NCBI RefSeq assembly: GCF_038502225.1
Contig: NC_091293.1
Location: 5,023,139-5,087,138 of the forward strand
Reading direction: 5' to 3'
Source: Cherax quadricarinatus
Lineage: Eukaryota > Arthropoda > Malacostraca > Decapoda > Parastacidae
Length of the DNA: 64,000 bases
Part shown: in pieces, positions 38,401 to 49,292 of the stretch
Numbering within the stretch: position 1 is the first letter of the stretch
How the letters are laid out: each line of letters opens with the position of its first letter
Program-made: the position numbers and the translations under genes
Notes under the pieces: model-generated
Told to the model about the DNA's origin: nothing
The model's input: the letters and a program-made list of their open reading frames with translations, nothing else
The model's database searches: none

Positions 38401-39250
38401 GGACTGGTACTCCCCTGGTGTCATGGTGGACTGGTACTCTCCTGGTGTCATGATGGACTGGTACTCTCCTGGTGTCATGGTGGACTGGTACTCCCCTGGT
38501 GTCATGATGGACTGGTACTCTCCTGGTGTCATGATGGACTGGTACTCTCCTGGTGTCATGGTGGACTGGTACTCTCCTGGTGTCATGGTGGACTGGTACT
38601 CTCCTGGTGTCATGATGGACTGGTACTCTCCTGGTGTCATGGTGGACTGGTACTCCCCTGGTGTCATGGTGGACTGGTACTCTCCTGGTGTCATGGTGGA
38701 CTGGTACTCTCCTGGTGTCATGGTGGACTGGTACTCTCCTGGTGTCATGATGGACTGGTACTCTCCTGGTGTCATGGTGGACTGGTACTCCCCTGGTGTC
38801 ATGGTGGACTGGTACTCTCCTGGTGTCATGATGGACTGGTACTCTCCTGGTGTCATGGTGGACTGGTACTCCCCTGGTGTCATGATGGACTGGTACTCTC
38901 CTGGTGTCATGATGGACTGGTACTCTCCTGGTGTCATGGTGGACTGGTACTCTCCTGGTGTCATGATGGACTGGTACTCTCCTGGTGTCATGATGGACTG
39001 GTACTCTCCTGGTGTCATGGTGGACTGGTACTCCCCTGGTGTCATGATGGACTGGTACTCTCCTGGTGTCATGATGGACTGGTACTCTCCTGGTGTCATG
39101 GTGGACTGGTACTCCCCTGGTGTCATGGTGGACTGGTACTCCCCTGGTGTCATGGTGGACTGGTACTCCCCTGGTGTCTTTGTGGACTGGTACTCCCCTG
39201 GTGTCATGGTGGACTGGTACTCCCCTGGTGTCATGGTGGACTGGTACTCT
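35441..39250. repeat. Satellite array D, zone 3 (homogeneous B-type 27-bp units)
   Basis: About 141 nearly uniform copies with core GTCATGGTGGACTGGTAC, alternating mainly at one base (CATGGTGG versus CATGATGG) and at CTCTCC versus CTCCCC. A-type units are absent. Uniformity with no stop on the minus strand gives a 1,512-codon minus frame and a 1,261-codon plus frame over the same DNA, which is incompatible with both being real. The array ends at CTGGTACTCTTACGTTC. About 180 bp of unique AT-rich DNA (39251-39430) follows, with nothing recognised in it. Confidence 0.95.
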
Positions 39251-39430
39251 TACGTTCTATCAGAACTCCTACTTCTTTAAAGAAATATTCTCGTGGAAAA
39301 ATTCAACTTTAAATTGAATAGAAACATTGACTCGGATGTTCTTGGTAACCAAAAATTTGATATTTACATCAAAAAGAAATTGATAAAAGATGTAAAAAAT
39401 TATTTCTTGGATTATGCATAAACGCTCTCT

Positions 39431-42400
39431 TATAAGCACAGCTATAACATGGTGTTATAAGAACAGCTATAACATGGTGTTATAAGAACAGCTATAACAT
39501 GGTGTTATAAGCACAGCTATAACATGGTGTTATAAGCACAGCTATAACATGGTGTTATAAGAACAGCTATAACATGGTATTATAAGCACAGCTATAACAT
39601 GGTGTTATAAGCACAGCTATAACATGGTGTTATAAGCACAGCTATAACATGGTGTTATAAGCACAGCTATAACATGGTGTTATAAGCACAGCTATAACAT
39701 GGTGTTATAAGCACAGCTATAACATGGTGTTATAAGCACAGCTATAACATGGTATTATAAGCACAGCTATAACATGGTGTTATAAGCACAGCTATAACAT
39801 GGTGTTATAAGCACAGCTATAACATGGTATTATAAGCACAGCTATAACATGGTGTTATAAGCACAGCTATAACATGGTGTTATAAGCACAGCTATAACAT
39901 GGTGTTATAAGCACAGCTATAACATGGTGTTATAAGCACAGCTATAACATGGTGTTATAAGCACAGCTATAACATGGTGTTATAAGCACAGCTATAACAT
40001 GGTGTTATAAGCACAGCTATAACATGGTATTATAAGCACAGCTATAACATGGTGTTATAAGCACAGCTATAACATGATGTTATAAGCACAGCTATAACAT
40101 GGTGTTATAAGCACAGCTATAACATGGTGTTATAAGCACAGCTATAACATGGTGTTATAAGCACAGCTATAACATGGTGTTATAAGCACAGCTATAACAT
40201 GGTATTATAAGCACAGCTATAACATGGTGTTATAAGCACAGCTATAACATGGTGTTATAAGCACAGCTATAACATGGTGTTATAAGCACAGCTATAACAT
40301 GGTGTTATAAGCACAGCTATAACATGCTGTTATAAGCACAGCTATAACATGGTGTTTTAAGCACAGCTATAACATGGTATTATAAGCACAGCTATAACAT
40401 GGTGTTATAAGCACAGCTATAACATGGTGTTATAAGCACAGCTATAACATGGTGTTATAAGCACAGCTATAACATGGTGTTATAAGCACAGCTATAACAT
40501 GGTGTTATAAGCACTGCTATAACATGGTGTTATAAGCACAGCTATAACATGGTGTTATAAGCACAGCTATAACATGGTGTTATAAGCACAGCTATAACAT
40601 GGTATTATAAGCACAGCTATAACATGGTGTTATAAGCACAGCTATAACATGGTGTTATAAGCACAGCTATAACATGGTGTTATAAGCACAGCTATAACAT
40701 GGTATTATAAGCACAGCTATAACATGGTGTTATAAGCACAGCTATAACATGGTGTTATAAGCACAGCTATAACATGGTGTTATAAACACAGCTATAACAT
40801 GGTGTTATAAACACAGCTATAACATGGTGTTATAAGCACAGCTATAACATGGTGTTATAAGCACAGCTATAACATGGCGTTATAAGCACAGCTATAACAT
40901 CGTGTTATAAGCACAGCTATAACATGGTGTTATAAGCACAGCAATAACATGGCGTTATAAGCACAGCTATAACATGGTGTTATAAGCACAGCTACAACAT
41001 GGTGTTGTAAGCACAGCTATAACATCGTTTTATAAGCACAGCTATAACATGGCGTTATAACCACAGCTATAACATGGTGTTATAAGAACAGCTATAACAT
41101 GGTGTTATAAGCACAGCTATAACATCGTGTTATAAGCACAGCTATAACATGGCGTTATAAGCACAGCTATAACATGGTGTTATAAGCACAGCTATAACAT
41201 GGTGTTATAAGCACAGCTATAACATGGTGTTATAAGCACAGCTATAACATGGTGTTATAAGCACAGCTATAACATGGTGTTATAAAAACTCCTATAACAT
41301 GGTGTTATAAGCACAGCTATAAGATGGCGTTATAAGCACAGCTATAACATGGTGTTATAAGCACAGCTATAACATGGTGTTATAAGCACAGCTATAACAT
41401 GGCGTTATAAGCCCAGCTATAACATGGTGTTATAAGCACAGCTATAACATGGTGTTATAAGCACAGCTATAACATGGTGTTATAAGCACAGCTATAACAT
41501 CGTGTTATAAGCACAGCTATAACATGGCGTTATATGCACAGCTATAACATGGTGTTACAAGCACAGTTATAACATGGTATTATAAGCACAACTATAACAT
41601 CGTGTTATAAGCACAGCTATAACATGGCGTTATAAGCACAGCTATAACATGGTGTTATAAGCACAGCTATAACATGGTGTTATAAGCACAGCTATAACAT
41701 GGTGTTATAAGCACAGCTATAACATGGCGTTATAAGCACAGCTATAACATAGCGTTATAAGCACAGCTATAACATGGCGTTATAAGAACAGCTGTAACAT
41801 GGTGTTATAAGCACAGCTATAACATGGTGTTATAAGCACAGCTATAACATGGCGTTATAAGCACAGCTATAACATGGCGTTATAAGCACAGCTATAACAT
41901 GGTGTTATAAGCACAGCTATAACATGGTGTTATAAGCACAGCTATAACATGGTGTTATAAGCACAGCTATAACATGGTGTTATAAGCACAGCTATAACAT
42001 GGTGTTATAAGCACAGCTATAACGTGGTGTTATAAGCACAGCTATAACATGGTGTTATAAGCACAGCTATAACATGGTTTTATAAGCACAGCTATAACAT
42101 GGTGTTATAAGCACAGCTATAACATGGTGTTATAAGCACAGCTATAACATGGCGTTTTAAGCACAGTTATAACATGGCGTTATAAGCACAGCTATAACAT
42201 GGTGTTATAAGCACAGCTATAACATGGTGTTATAAGCACAGCTATAACATGGTGTTATAAGCACAGCTATAACATGGTGTTATAAGCAGAGCTATAACAT
42301 GGTATTATAAGCACAGCTATAACATGGTATTATAAGCATAGATATAACTTGCTATTATAAGCACAGCTGTAACTTGGTATTACAAGCACAGCTATAACTT

Positions 42401-42575
42401 TGTATTATAAGCGCAGCTATAACATGGCATTATGAGTACACCTATAACTTGGTATTATAAGCACAGCTATAACTTGGTATTATAAGCATAGCTATAACTT
42501 GGTATTACAAGCACAGCTATAACAAGGCATTATGAGTACACCTATAACTTGGTATTATAAGCACAGCTATAACTG
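39431..42575. repeat. Satellite array E, AT-rich 25-bp unit
   Basis: About 126 copies of a 25-bp unit containing TTATAAGCACAGCTATAACA, followed by TGGTG. Frequent single-site variants are GGTGT, GGTAT, GGCGT and CGTGT. Each unit holds a 5-bp inverted pair, TTATA and TATAA, around AGCACAGC. Stop codons are present in all frames. The right end (about 42300-42575) is clearly more diverged than the rest, with GATATAACTTGC and ATGAGTACACCTATAAC variants, as expected at an array edge. Confidence 0.96.
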
Positions 42576-42748
42576 GTTATTAATAATCAAGGAAATCTCT
42601 ATTTTGTGATTTCCGGTAGTGAAGGATGTGTGTTTGTGAAAAATAAACATTTATTCCCACATAATTACTCCCGTGTTTAGAAACATGTGCGTACACTGTT
42701 TACAGATATATGTACACACTTACACAAACACACACACATACACACATA

Positions 42749-42800
<52 letters not shown>

Positions 42801-42829
42801 AAACGAAATAGAGGGTGATACGATAACGT
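42576..42829. repeat. Spacer with (CA)n microsatellite
   Basis: About 145 bp of unique AT-rich DNA, then a CA-rich tract at 42722-42799 that starts with interrupted ACACATAC units and becomes a pure CA run. Confidence 0.9.
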
Positions 42830-43250
42830 ACAGAATACTGAGAGGAAGTAAATAGTGTGGACTGGCACAGAGTGCTGGAGGAAACCCAGATGAGTCACAG
42901 AGATGTTGGGAAGTATTCCTTCAGTCTTAGAGTAGACAGCCAATGGAATGACCAAGAGAGTAATAAAAACAAAATTCATTCATATCTTTAGAAGAGGTAC
43001 GATTAGACTCGAAGTCAGGAGAAAGTGAATCCAGTAGAGGTGAGCAAAGAGACGGGGCCAAGAGCTGAGATTTGACCCCTGCAACCACGTATAGGTCACT
43101 ACCTATAGGTGACAACATATAGGTGAGTGCATATAGGTAAGTATATATAGGTAAGTACGGATAACTGAGTACAATTAGGTGATTACGTATAGGTGAGTAA
43201 TATAGGTGAGTATGTATAGCTGAGTACATATAGGTGAGTACACACTAACA
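42830..43250 (+). mobile_element. Decayed retroelement 3' end with GGTGAGTA-type tail repeats
   Basis: The segment 42830-43087 (including GAGACGGGGCCAAGAGCTGA and TTTGACCCCTGCAACCACGT) matches, from memory, the 3' end of a dispersed retroelement very common in decapods. In that repeat the same wording runs into tandem AGGTGAGTA units. Here the tail at 43088-43250 holds about ten degenerate units such as TATAGGTGAGTACATA, TATAGGTAAGTA and ATTAGGTGATTACG. No intact frame remains in the body. Whether the source is a LINE 3' end or a SINE mobilised by one cannot be told from this fragment. Confidence 0.55.
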
Positions 43251-43560
43251 AACGAATATACACACATTTATTCACACTTATAAAAATCGCTGGGAGATAA
43301 AAATAAATGTTATAAGTACATAAAATATTATCGGATGTGGATAAGTAGACAAGGATACTTTTTTGTTATCAGTATCTGGAGGAAAAAGAAGAAGAAGAAA
43401 CCACGAAATAAGAAGGAAGAAGCTTGCTGGAAGGAATATTGAACAATATTTCTACACACAGTAATGCCAGACTCATATCAGAAGATACACTGTGCAAAAC
43501 CACTTAATACAATGATTTTTACTTCAGAAGAAGAAACGCCATCAGCAACGCCTCCCTTCC
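43251..43560. other. Unique AT-rich spacer, nothing recognised
   Basis: About 310 bp including a GAAGAAGAAGAAG run (43386-43398). No gene, RNA or further repeat was recognised. Confidence 0.5.
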
Positions 43561-46500
43561 TGTGTCCATGGTGTATATGTACGGTGAGGTGTGTATGTGC
43601 CCATGGTGTATATGTACGGTGAGGTGTGTGTGTGCTCACGGTGTATATGTACGGTGAGGTGTGTATGTGCCCATGGTGTATATGTACGGTGAGGTGTGTA
43701 TGTGCCCATGGTGTATATGTACGGTGAGGTGTGTATGTGCTCATGGTGTATATGTACGGTGAGGTGTGTATGTGCCCATGGTGTATATGTACGGTGAGGT
43801 GTGTATGTGCCCATGGTGTATATGTACGGTGAGGTGTGTGTGTGCTCATGGTGTATATGTACGATGAGGCGTGTGTGTGCTCATGGTGTATATGTACGGT
43901 GAGGCGTGTGTGTGCCCATGGTGTATATGTACGGTGAGGTGTGTGTGTGCCCATGGTGTATATGTACGGTGAGGTGTGTGTGTGCTCATGGTGTATATGT
44001 ACGGTGAGGTGTGTGTGTGCCCATGGTGTATATGTACGGTGAGGTGTGTGTGTGCTCATGGTGTATATGTACGGTGAGGTGTGTGTGTGCTCATGGTGTA
44101 TATGTACGGTGAGGTGTGTGTGTGCTCATGGTGTATATGTACGGTGAGATGTGTGTGTGCTCATGGTGTATATATACGGTGAGGCGTGTGTGTGCCCATG
44201 GTGTATATGTACGGTGAGGCGTGTGTGTGCTCATGGTGTATATGTACGGTGAGGTGTGTGTGCTCATGGTGTATATGTACGGTGAGGTGTGTGTGTGCTC
44301 ATGGTGTATATGTACGGTGAGGTGTGTGTGTGCTCATGGTGTATATGTACGATGAGGCGTGTGTGTGCTCATGGTGTATATGTACGGTGAGGCGTGTGTG
44401 TGCTCATGGTGTATATGTACGGTGAGGCGTGTGTGTGCTCATGGTGTATATGTACGGTGAGGCGTGTGTGTGCTCATGGTGTATATGTACGGTGAGGCGT
44501 GTGTGTGCTCATGGTGTATATGTACGGTGAGGCGTGTGTGTGCTCATGGTGTATATGTACGGTGAGGCGTGTGTGTGCTCATGGTGTATATGTACGGTGA
44601 GGCGTGTGTGTGCTCATGGTGTATATGTACGGTGAGGCGTGTGTGTGCTCATGGTGTATATGTACGGTGAGGCGTGTGTGTACTCTTGGTGTATATGTAC
44701 GGTGAGGCGTGTGTGTGCTCATGGTGTATACGTACGGTGAGGCGTGTGTGTGCTCATGGTGTATATGTACGGTGAGGCGTGTGTGTGCTCATGGTGTATA
44801 TGTACGGTGAGGCGTGTGTGTGCTCATGGTATATGTGTACGGTGAGGCGTGTGTGTGCCCATGGTGTATATGTACGGTGAGGCGTGTGTGTACTCATGGT
44901 GTATATGTACGGTGAGGCGTGTGTGTGCTCATGGTGTATACGTACGGTGAGGCGTGTGTGTGCTCATGGTGTATATGTACGGTGAGGCGTGTGTGTGCTC
45001 ATGGTGTATATGTACGGTGAGGCGTGTGTGTGCTCATGGTATATGTGTACGGTGAGGCGTGTGTGTGCCCATGGTGTATATGTACGGTGAGGCGTGTGTG
45101 TGCTCATGGTGTATATGTACGGTGAGGCGTGTGTGCTCATGGTGTATATGTACGGTGAGGCGTGTGTGTGCCCATGGTGTATATGTGCGGTGAGGCGTGT
45201 GTGTGCCCATGGTGTATATGTACGGTGAGGTGTGTGTGCTCATGGTGTATATGTACGGTGAGGCGTGTGTGTGCCCATGGTGTATATGTACGGTGAGGCG
45301 TGTGTGTGCTCATGGTGTATATGTACGGTGAGGCGTGTGAGTGCTCATGGTGTATATGTTCGGTGAGGCGTGTGTGTGCTCATGGTGTATATGTACGGTG
45401 AGGCGTGTGTGTGCCCATGGTGTATATGTACGGTGAGGCGTGTGTGTGCTCATGGTGTATATGTACGGTGAAGTGTGTGTGTCCCCATGGTGTATATTTA
45501 CGGTGAGGTGTGTGTGTGCTCATGGTGTATATGTACGGTGAAGTGTGTGTGTGCCCATGGTGTATATTTACGGTGAGGTGTGTGTGCTCATGGTGTATAT
45601 GTACGGTGAGGCGAGTGTGTGCTCATGGTGTATATGTACGGTGAAGTGTGTGTGTGCCCATGGTGTATATTTACGGTGAGGTGTGTGTGTGCCCATGGCG
45701 TATATGTACGGTGAGGCGTGTGTGTGCCCATGGTGTATATGTACGGTGAGGTGTGTGTGTGCTCATGGTGTATATGTACGGTGAGGCGTGTGTGTGCCCA
45801 TGGTGTATATGTACGGTGAAGTGTGTGTGTGCCCATGGTGTATATTTACGGTGAGGTGTGTGTGCTCATGGTGTATATTTACGGTGAGGTGTGTGTGCTC
45901 ATGGTGTATATGTACGGTGAGGTGTGTGTGCTCATGGTGTATATGTACGGTTAGGCGTGTGTGTGCTCATGGTGTATATGTACGATGAGGCGTGTGTGTG
46001 CTCATGGTGTATATGTACGGTGAAGTGTGTGTGCCCATGGTGTATATTTACGGTGAGGTGTGTGTGTGCCCATGGTGTATATGTACGGTGAGGCGTGTGT
46101 GTGCCCATGGTGTATATGTACGGTGAGGTGTGTGTGTGCTCATGGTGTATATGTACGGTGAGGCGTGTGTGTGCCCATGGTGTATATGTACGGTGAAGTG
46201 TGTGTGTGCCCATGGTGTATATTTACGGTGAGGTGTGTGTGCTCATGGTGTATATGTACGGTGAGGTGTGTGTGCTCATGGTGTATATGTACGGTGAGGC
46301 GTGTGTGTGCTCATGGTGTATATGTACGGTGAGGCGTGTGTGTGCTCATGGTGTATATGTACGGTGAGGTGTGTGTGCTCATGGTGTATATGTACGGTGA
46401 GGTGTGTGTGCTCATGGTGTATATGTACGGTGAGGTGTGTGTGTGCTCATGGTGTATATGTACGGTGAGGTGTGTGTGCTCATGGTGTATATGTACGGTG

Positions 46501-48546
46501 AGGTGTGTGTGTGCTCATGGTGTATATGTCCGGTGAGGTGTGTGTGTGCTCATGGTGTATATGTACGGTGAGGCGTGTGTGTGCTAATGGTGTATATGTA
46601 CGGTGAGGCGTGTGTGTGCTCGTGGTGTATATGTACGGTGAGGTGTGTGTGCTCATGGTGTATATGTACGGTGAGGTGTGTGTGTGCTCATGGTGTATAT
46701 GTACGGTGAGGTGTGTGTGTGCTCATGGTGTATATGTACGGTGAGGCGTGTGTGTGCTCATGGTGTATATGTACGGTGAGGTGTGTGTGTGCTCATAGTG
46801 TATATGTACGGTGAGGTGTGTGTGTGTGCTCAAGGTGTATATGTACGGTGAGGTGTGTGTGTGCTCATGGTGTATATGTACGGTGAGGTGTGTGTGTGCC
46901 CATGGTGTATATGTACGGTGAGGTGTGTGTGTGCTCATGGTGTATATGTACGGTGAGGTGTGTGTGTGCTCATGGTGTATATGTACGGTGAGGTGTGTGT
47001 GTGCTCATGGTGTATATGTACGGTGAGGTGTGTGTGCCCATGGTGTAAATGTACGGTGAGGTGTGTGTGCCCATGGTGTATATGTACGGTGAGGCGTGTG
47101 TGTGCTCATGATGTATATGTACGGTGAGGCGTGTGTGTGCTCATGGTGTATATGTACGGTGAGGTGTGTGTGTGCTCATGGTGTATATGTACGGTGAGGC
47201 GTGTGTGTGCCCATGGTGTATATGTACGGTGAGGTGTGTGTGCCCATGGTGTATATGTACGGTGAGGTGTGTGTGCCCATGGTGTATATGTACGGTGAGG
47301 CGTGTGTGTGCTCATGGTGTATATGTACGGTGAGGCGTGTGTGTGCCCATGGTGTATATGTACGGTGATGTGTGTGTGCCCATGGTGTATATGTACGGTG
47401 AGGTGTGTGTGTGCTCATGGTGTATATGTACGGTGAGGTGTGTGTGCCCATGGTGTATATGTACGGTGAGGTGTGTGTGCCCATGGTGTATATGTACGGT
47501 GAGGCGTGTGTGTGCTCATGGTGTATATGTACGGTGAGGCGTGTGTGCCCATGGTGTATATGTACGGTGAGGCGTGTGTGCCCATGGTGTATATGTACTG
47601 TGAGGCGTGTGTGTGCTCATTGTGTATATGTACGGTGAGGCGCGTGTGCCCATGGTGTATATGTACGTGGAGGCGTGTGCGTGCTCATGGTGTATATGTA
47701 CGGTGAGGCGTGTGTGCCGATGGTGTATATGTACGGTGAGGTGTGTGTGTGCTCATGGTGTATATGTACGGTGAGGCGTGTGTGTGTTCATGGTGTATAT
47801 GTACGGTGAAGTGTGTGTGTGCCCATGGTGTATATGTAAGGTGAAGTGTGTGTGTGCCCATGGTGTATATGTACGGTGAGGCGTGTGTGCTCATGGTGTA
47901 TATGTACGGTGAAGTGTGTGTGCTCATGGTGTATATGTACGGTGAGGTGTGTGTGTGTGCCCATGGTGTATATGTACGGTGAGGTGTGTGTGTGTGTGTG
48001 CCCATGGTGTATATGTACGGTGAGGTGTGTGTGCTCATGGTGTATATGTACGGTGAGGTGTGTGCTCATGGTGTATATGTACGGTGAAGTGTGTGTGTGC
48101 CCATGGTGTGTATGTACGGTGAGGCATGTGTGCTCATGGTGTATATGTACGGTGAGGTGTGTGTGCTCATGGTGTATATGTACGGTGAGGTGTGTGTGCT
48201 CATGGTGTATATGTACGGTTAGGTGTGTGTGTGTGTGTGCCATGGTGTATATGTACGGTGAGGTGTGTGTGCTCATGGTGTATATGTACGGTGAGGTGTG
48301 TGTGCTCATGGTGTATATGTACGGTGAGGTGTGTGTGCTCATGGTGTATATGTACGGTGAGGTGTGTGTACTCATGGTGTATATGTTCGGTTAGGTGTGT
48401 GTGTGTGTGTGCCCATGGCGTATATGTACGGTGAGGTGTGTGTGCTCATGGTGTATATGTACGGTGAGGTGTGTGTGCTCATGATGTATATGTACGGTGA
48501 GGTGTGTGTGCTCATGGTGTATATGTACGGTTAGGTGTGTGTGTGT
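43561..48546. repeat. Satellite array F, left part (33-37-bp GT-rich unit)
   Basis: Units consist of a fixed core, GGTGTATATGTACGGTGAGG, then C or T, a GT run of variable length, and GCTCAT or GCCCAT. Unit length varies in 2-bp steps (33, 35, 37 or more bp) through the GT run, so the reading register changes from place to place. The left half is rich in GAGGCGTG units and the right half (after about 46,200) in GAGGTGTG units. The array is interrupted at 48547 by an LTR element and resumes at 54644. Short and long open frames throughout (MVYMYGEVCVL and complementary HTSPYIYTM patterns) are repeat artefacts. Confidence 0.95.
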
Positions 48547-48551
48547 ATGCC
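48547..48551. repeat. Target-site duplication, left copy (ATGCC)
   Basis: ATGCC sits directly outside the left LTR and is repeated directly outside the right LTR at 54639-54643. A 5-bp duplication is usual for Ty3/gypsy integrases. Removing the element and one copy gives GTGTGTATGCCCATGG, a normal array F junction that occurs uninterrupted elsewhere (for example near 57355). Confidence 0.9.
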
Positions 48552-48977
48552 TATTACAACCTAGGCTTTCAAATGGCCTGTTAACCCAGGTGTAATGGGA
48601 GCAAATAAACACAGTAGAAAAAGTTTAGACTTATATTATCCTTCACCAAATTTAGAACAGCAATATGTACACTATGTACAGTAATAAATATAGTGCACGT
48701 CACGGTAAGCAAGGCAGAAATAGAAGCCACAAGAAAGCAGACCGTGCTTCAACCAGCTCTAGAATGGGAATGACAAGGGCAGACAGGAGAGCGGTATCCA
48801 CATAACCTCTGCGATTGTCAATCCCACCTTCTTATTGGCTAGAACCTGGTCACTAGTTGAACGATGGGGCCCCATCATCAACTCTTAGCAACCTGGTTCG
48901 CTGGTTGGGGGAGATAGCCTGTAAATGAGGGTGTGTCCATGCGCCGAATAAAGGTTACGTACTCTTTGCATGCCACA
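48552..48977 (-). repeat. 3' LTR (426 bp)
   Basis: Reads TGTGGCATGC...GGTTGTAATA on the minus strand, so the ends are TG and TA rather than the usual TG and CA. No difference from the other LTR was found in a base-by-base reading. It contains a perfect 14-bp palindrome, GATGGGGCCCCATC (48863-48876), and a TATA-like TATATTTA (minus strand, 48685-48692). Because it is the downstream copy, it would supply the 3' end of the element RNA. Confidence 0.95.
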
Positions 48978-48988
48978 CCCCCACCCCC
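48978..48988 (-). other. Polypurine tract
   Basis: GGGGGTGGGGG on the minus strand, immediately upstream of the 3' LTR, where the primer for plus-strand DNA synthesis is expected. The single T in a G-run is tolerated in many elements. Confidence 0.75.
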
Positions 48989-49292
48989 GAGAAGGCTCAG
49001 GATTAGGCTGCCACCTCCCAGTGGTAACCGTGCCGCCATGGCACAAAATAATGGGACCGCCTATCCTCTCCACCATCCAACTCTTAGATAGAGCTCAGCT
49101 TTCCTAGTGCCTGAAAGCCAAACCCTAAACTCAGAGTGAGACAGCAGTCAGATAAGCCAACATAGGTCCAAGATACAAGCGGACGGTAGCCCGTATCCCC
49201 TCACTAAAAAAAAACCCCACATCAGGGGATAAAAAAAAGAGCTTGAAAGGGGGGTTACCACAAATACATCCTAACCTAAATAAAATATTAAA
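48989..49292 (-). other. 3' untranslated region of the LTR element
   Basis: About 300 bp between the Gag-Pol stop and the polypurine tract. No open frame of note and no envelope-like or accessory gene is seen. It contains a T-rich minus-strand stretch (A-runs on the plus strand near 49207 and 49232). Confidence 0.7.

Noticed and set aside
21110..39312. Very long open frames (1,242, 1,241, 1,512 and 1,261 codons) as giant repetitive proteins
   Set aside because: They overlap each other on both strands, and the unit is 27 bp (a multiple of 3) without stops. Variants are mostly non-synonymous and 28-bp units shift the frame. All of this fits satellite DNA.
39431..42575. CRISPR-like array (25-bp repeats at regular spacing)
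   Set aside because: Repeats are directly contiguous with no unique spacers, no leader and no cas-type genes, and the context is eukaryotic.
48885..49076. A small envelope-like or accessory gene downstream of Gag-Pol
   Set aside because: The frame is only 63 codons, overlaps the 3' LTR and has no signal peptide or membrane segment. There is no space for an envelope gene before the LTR.
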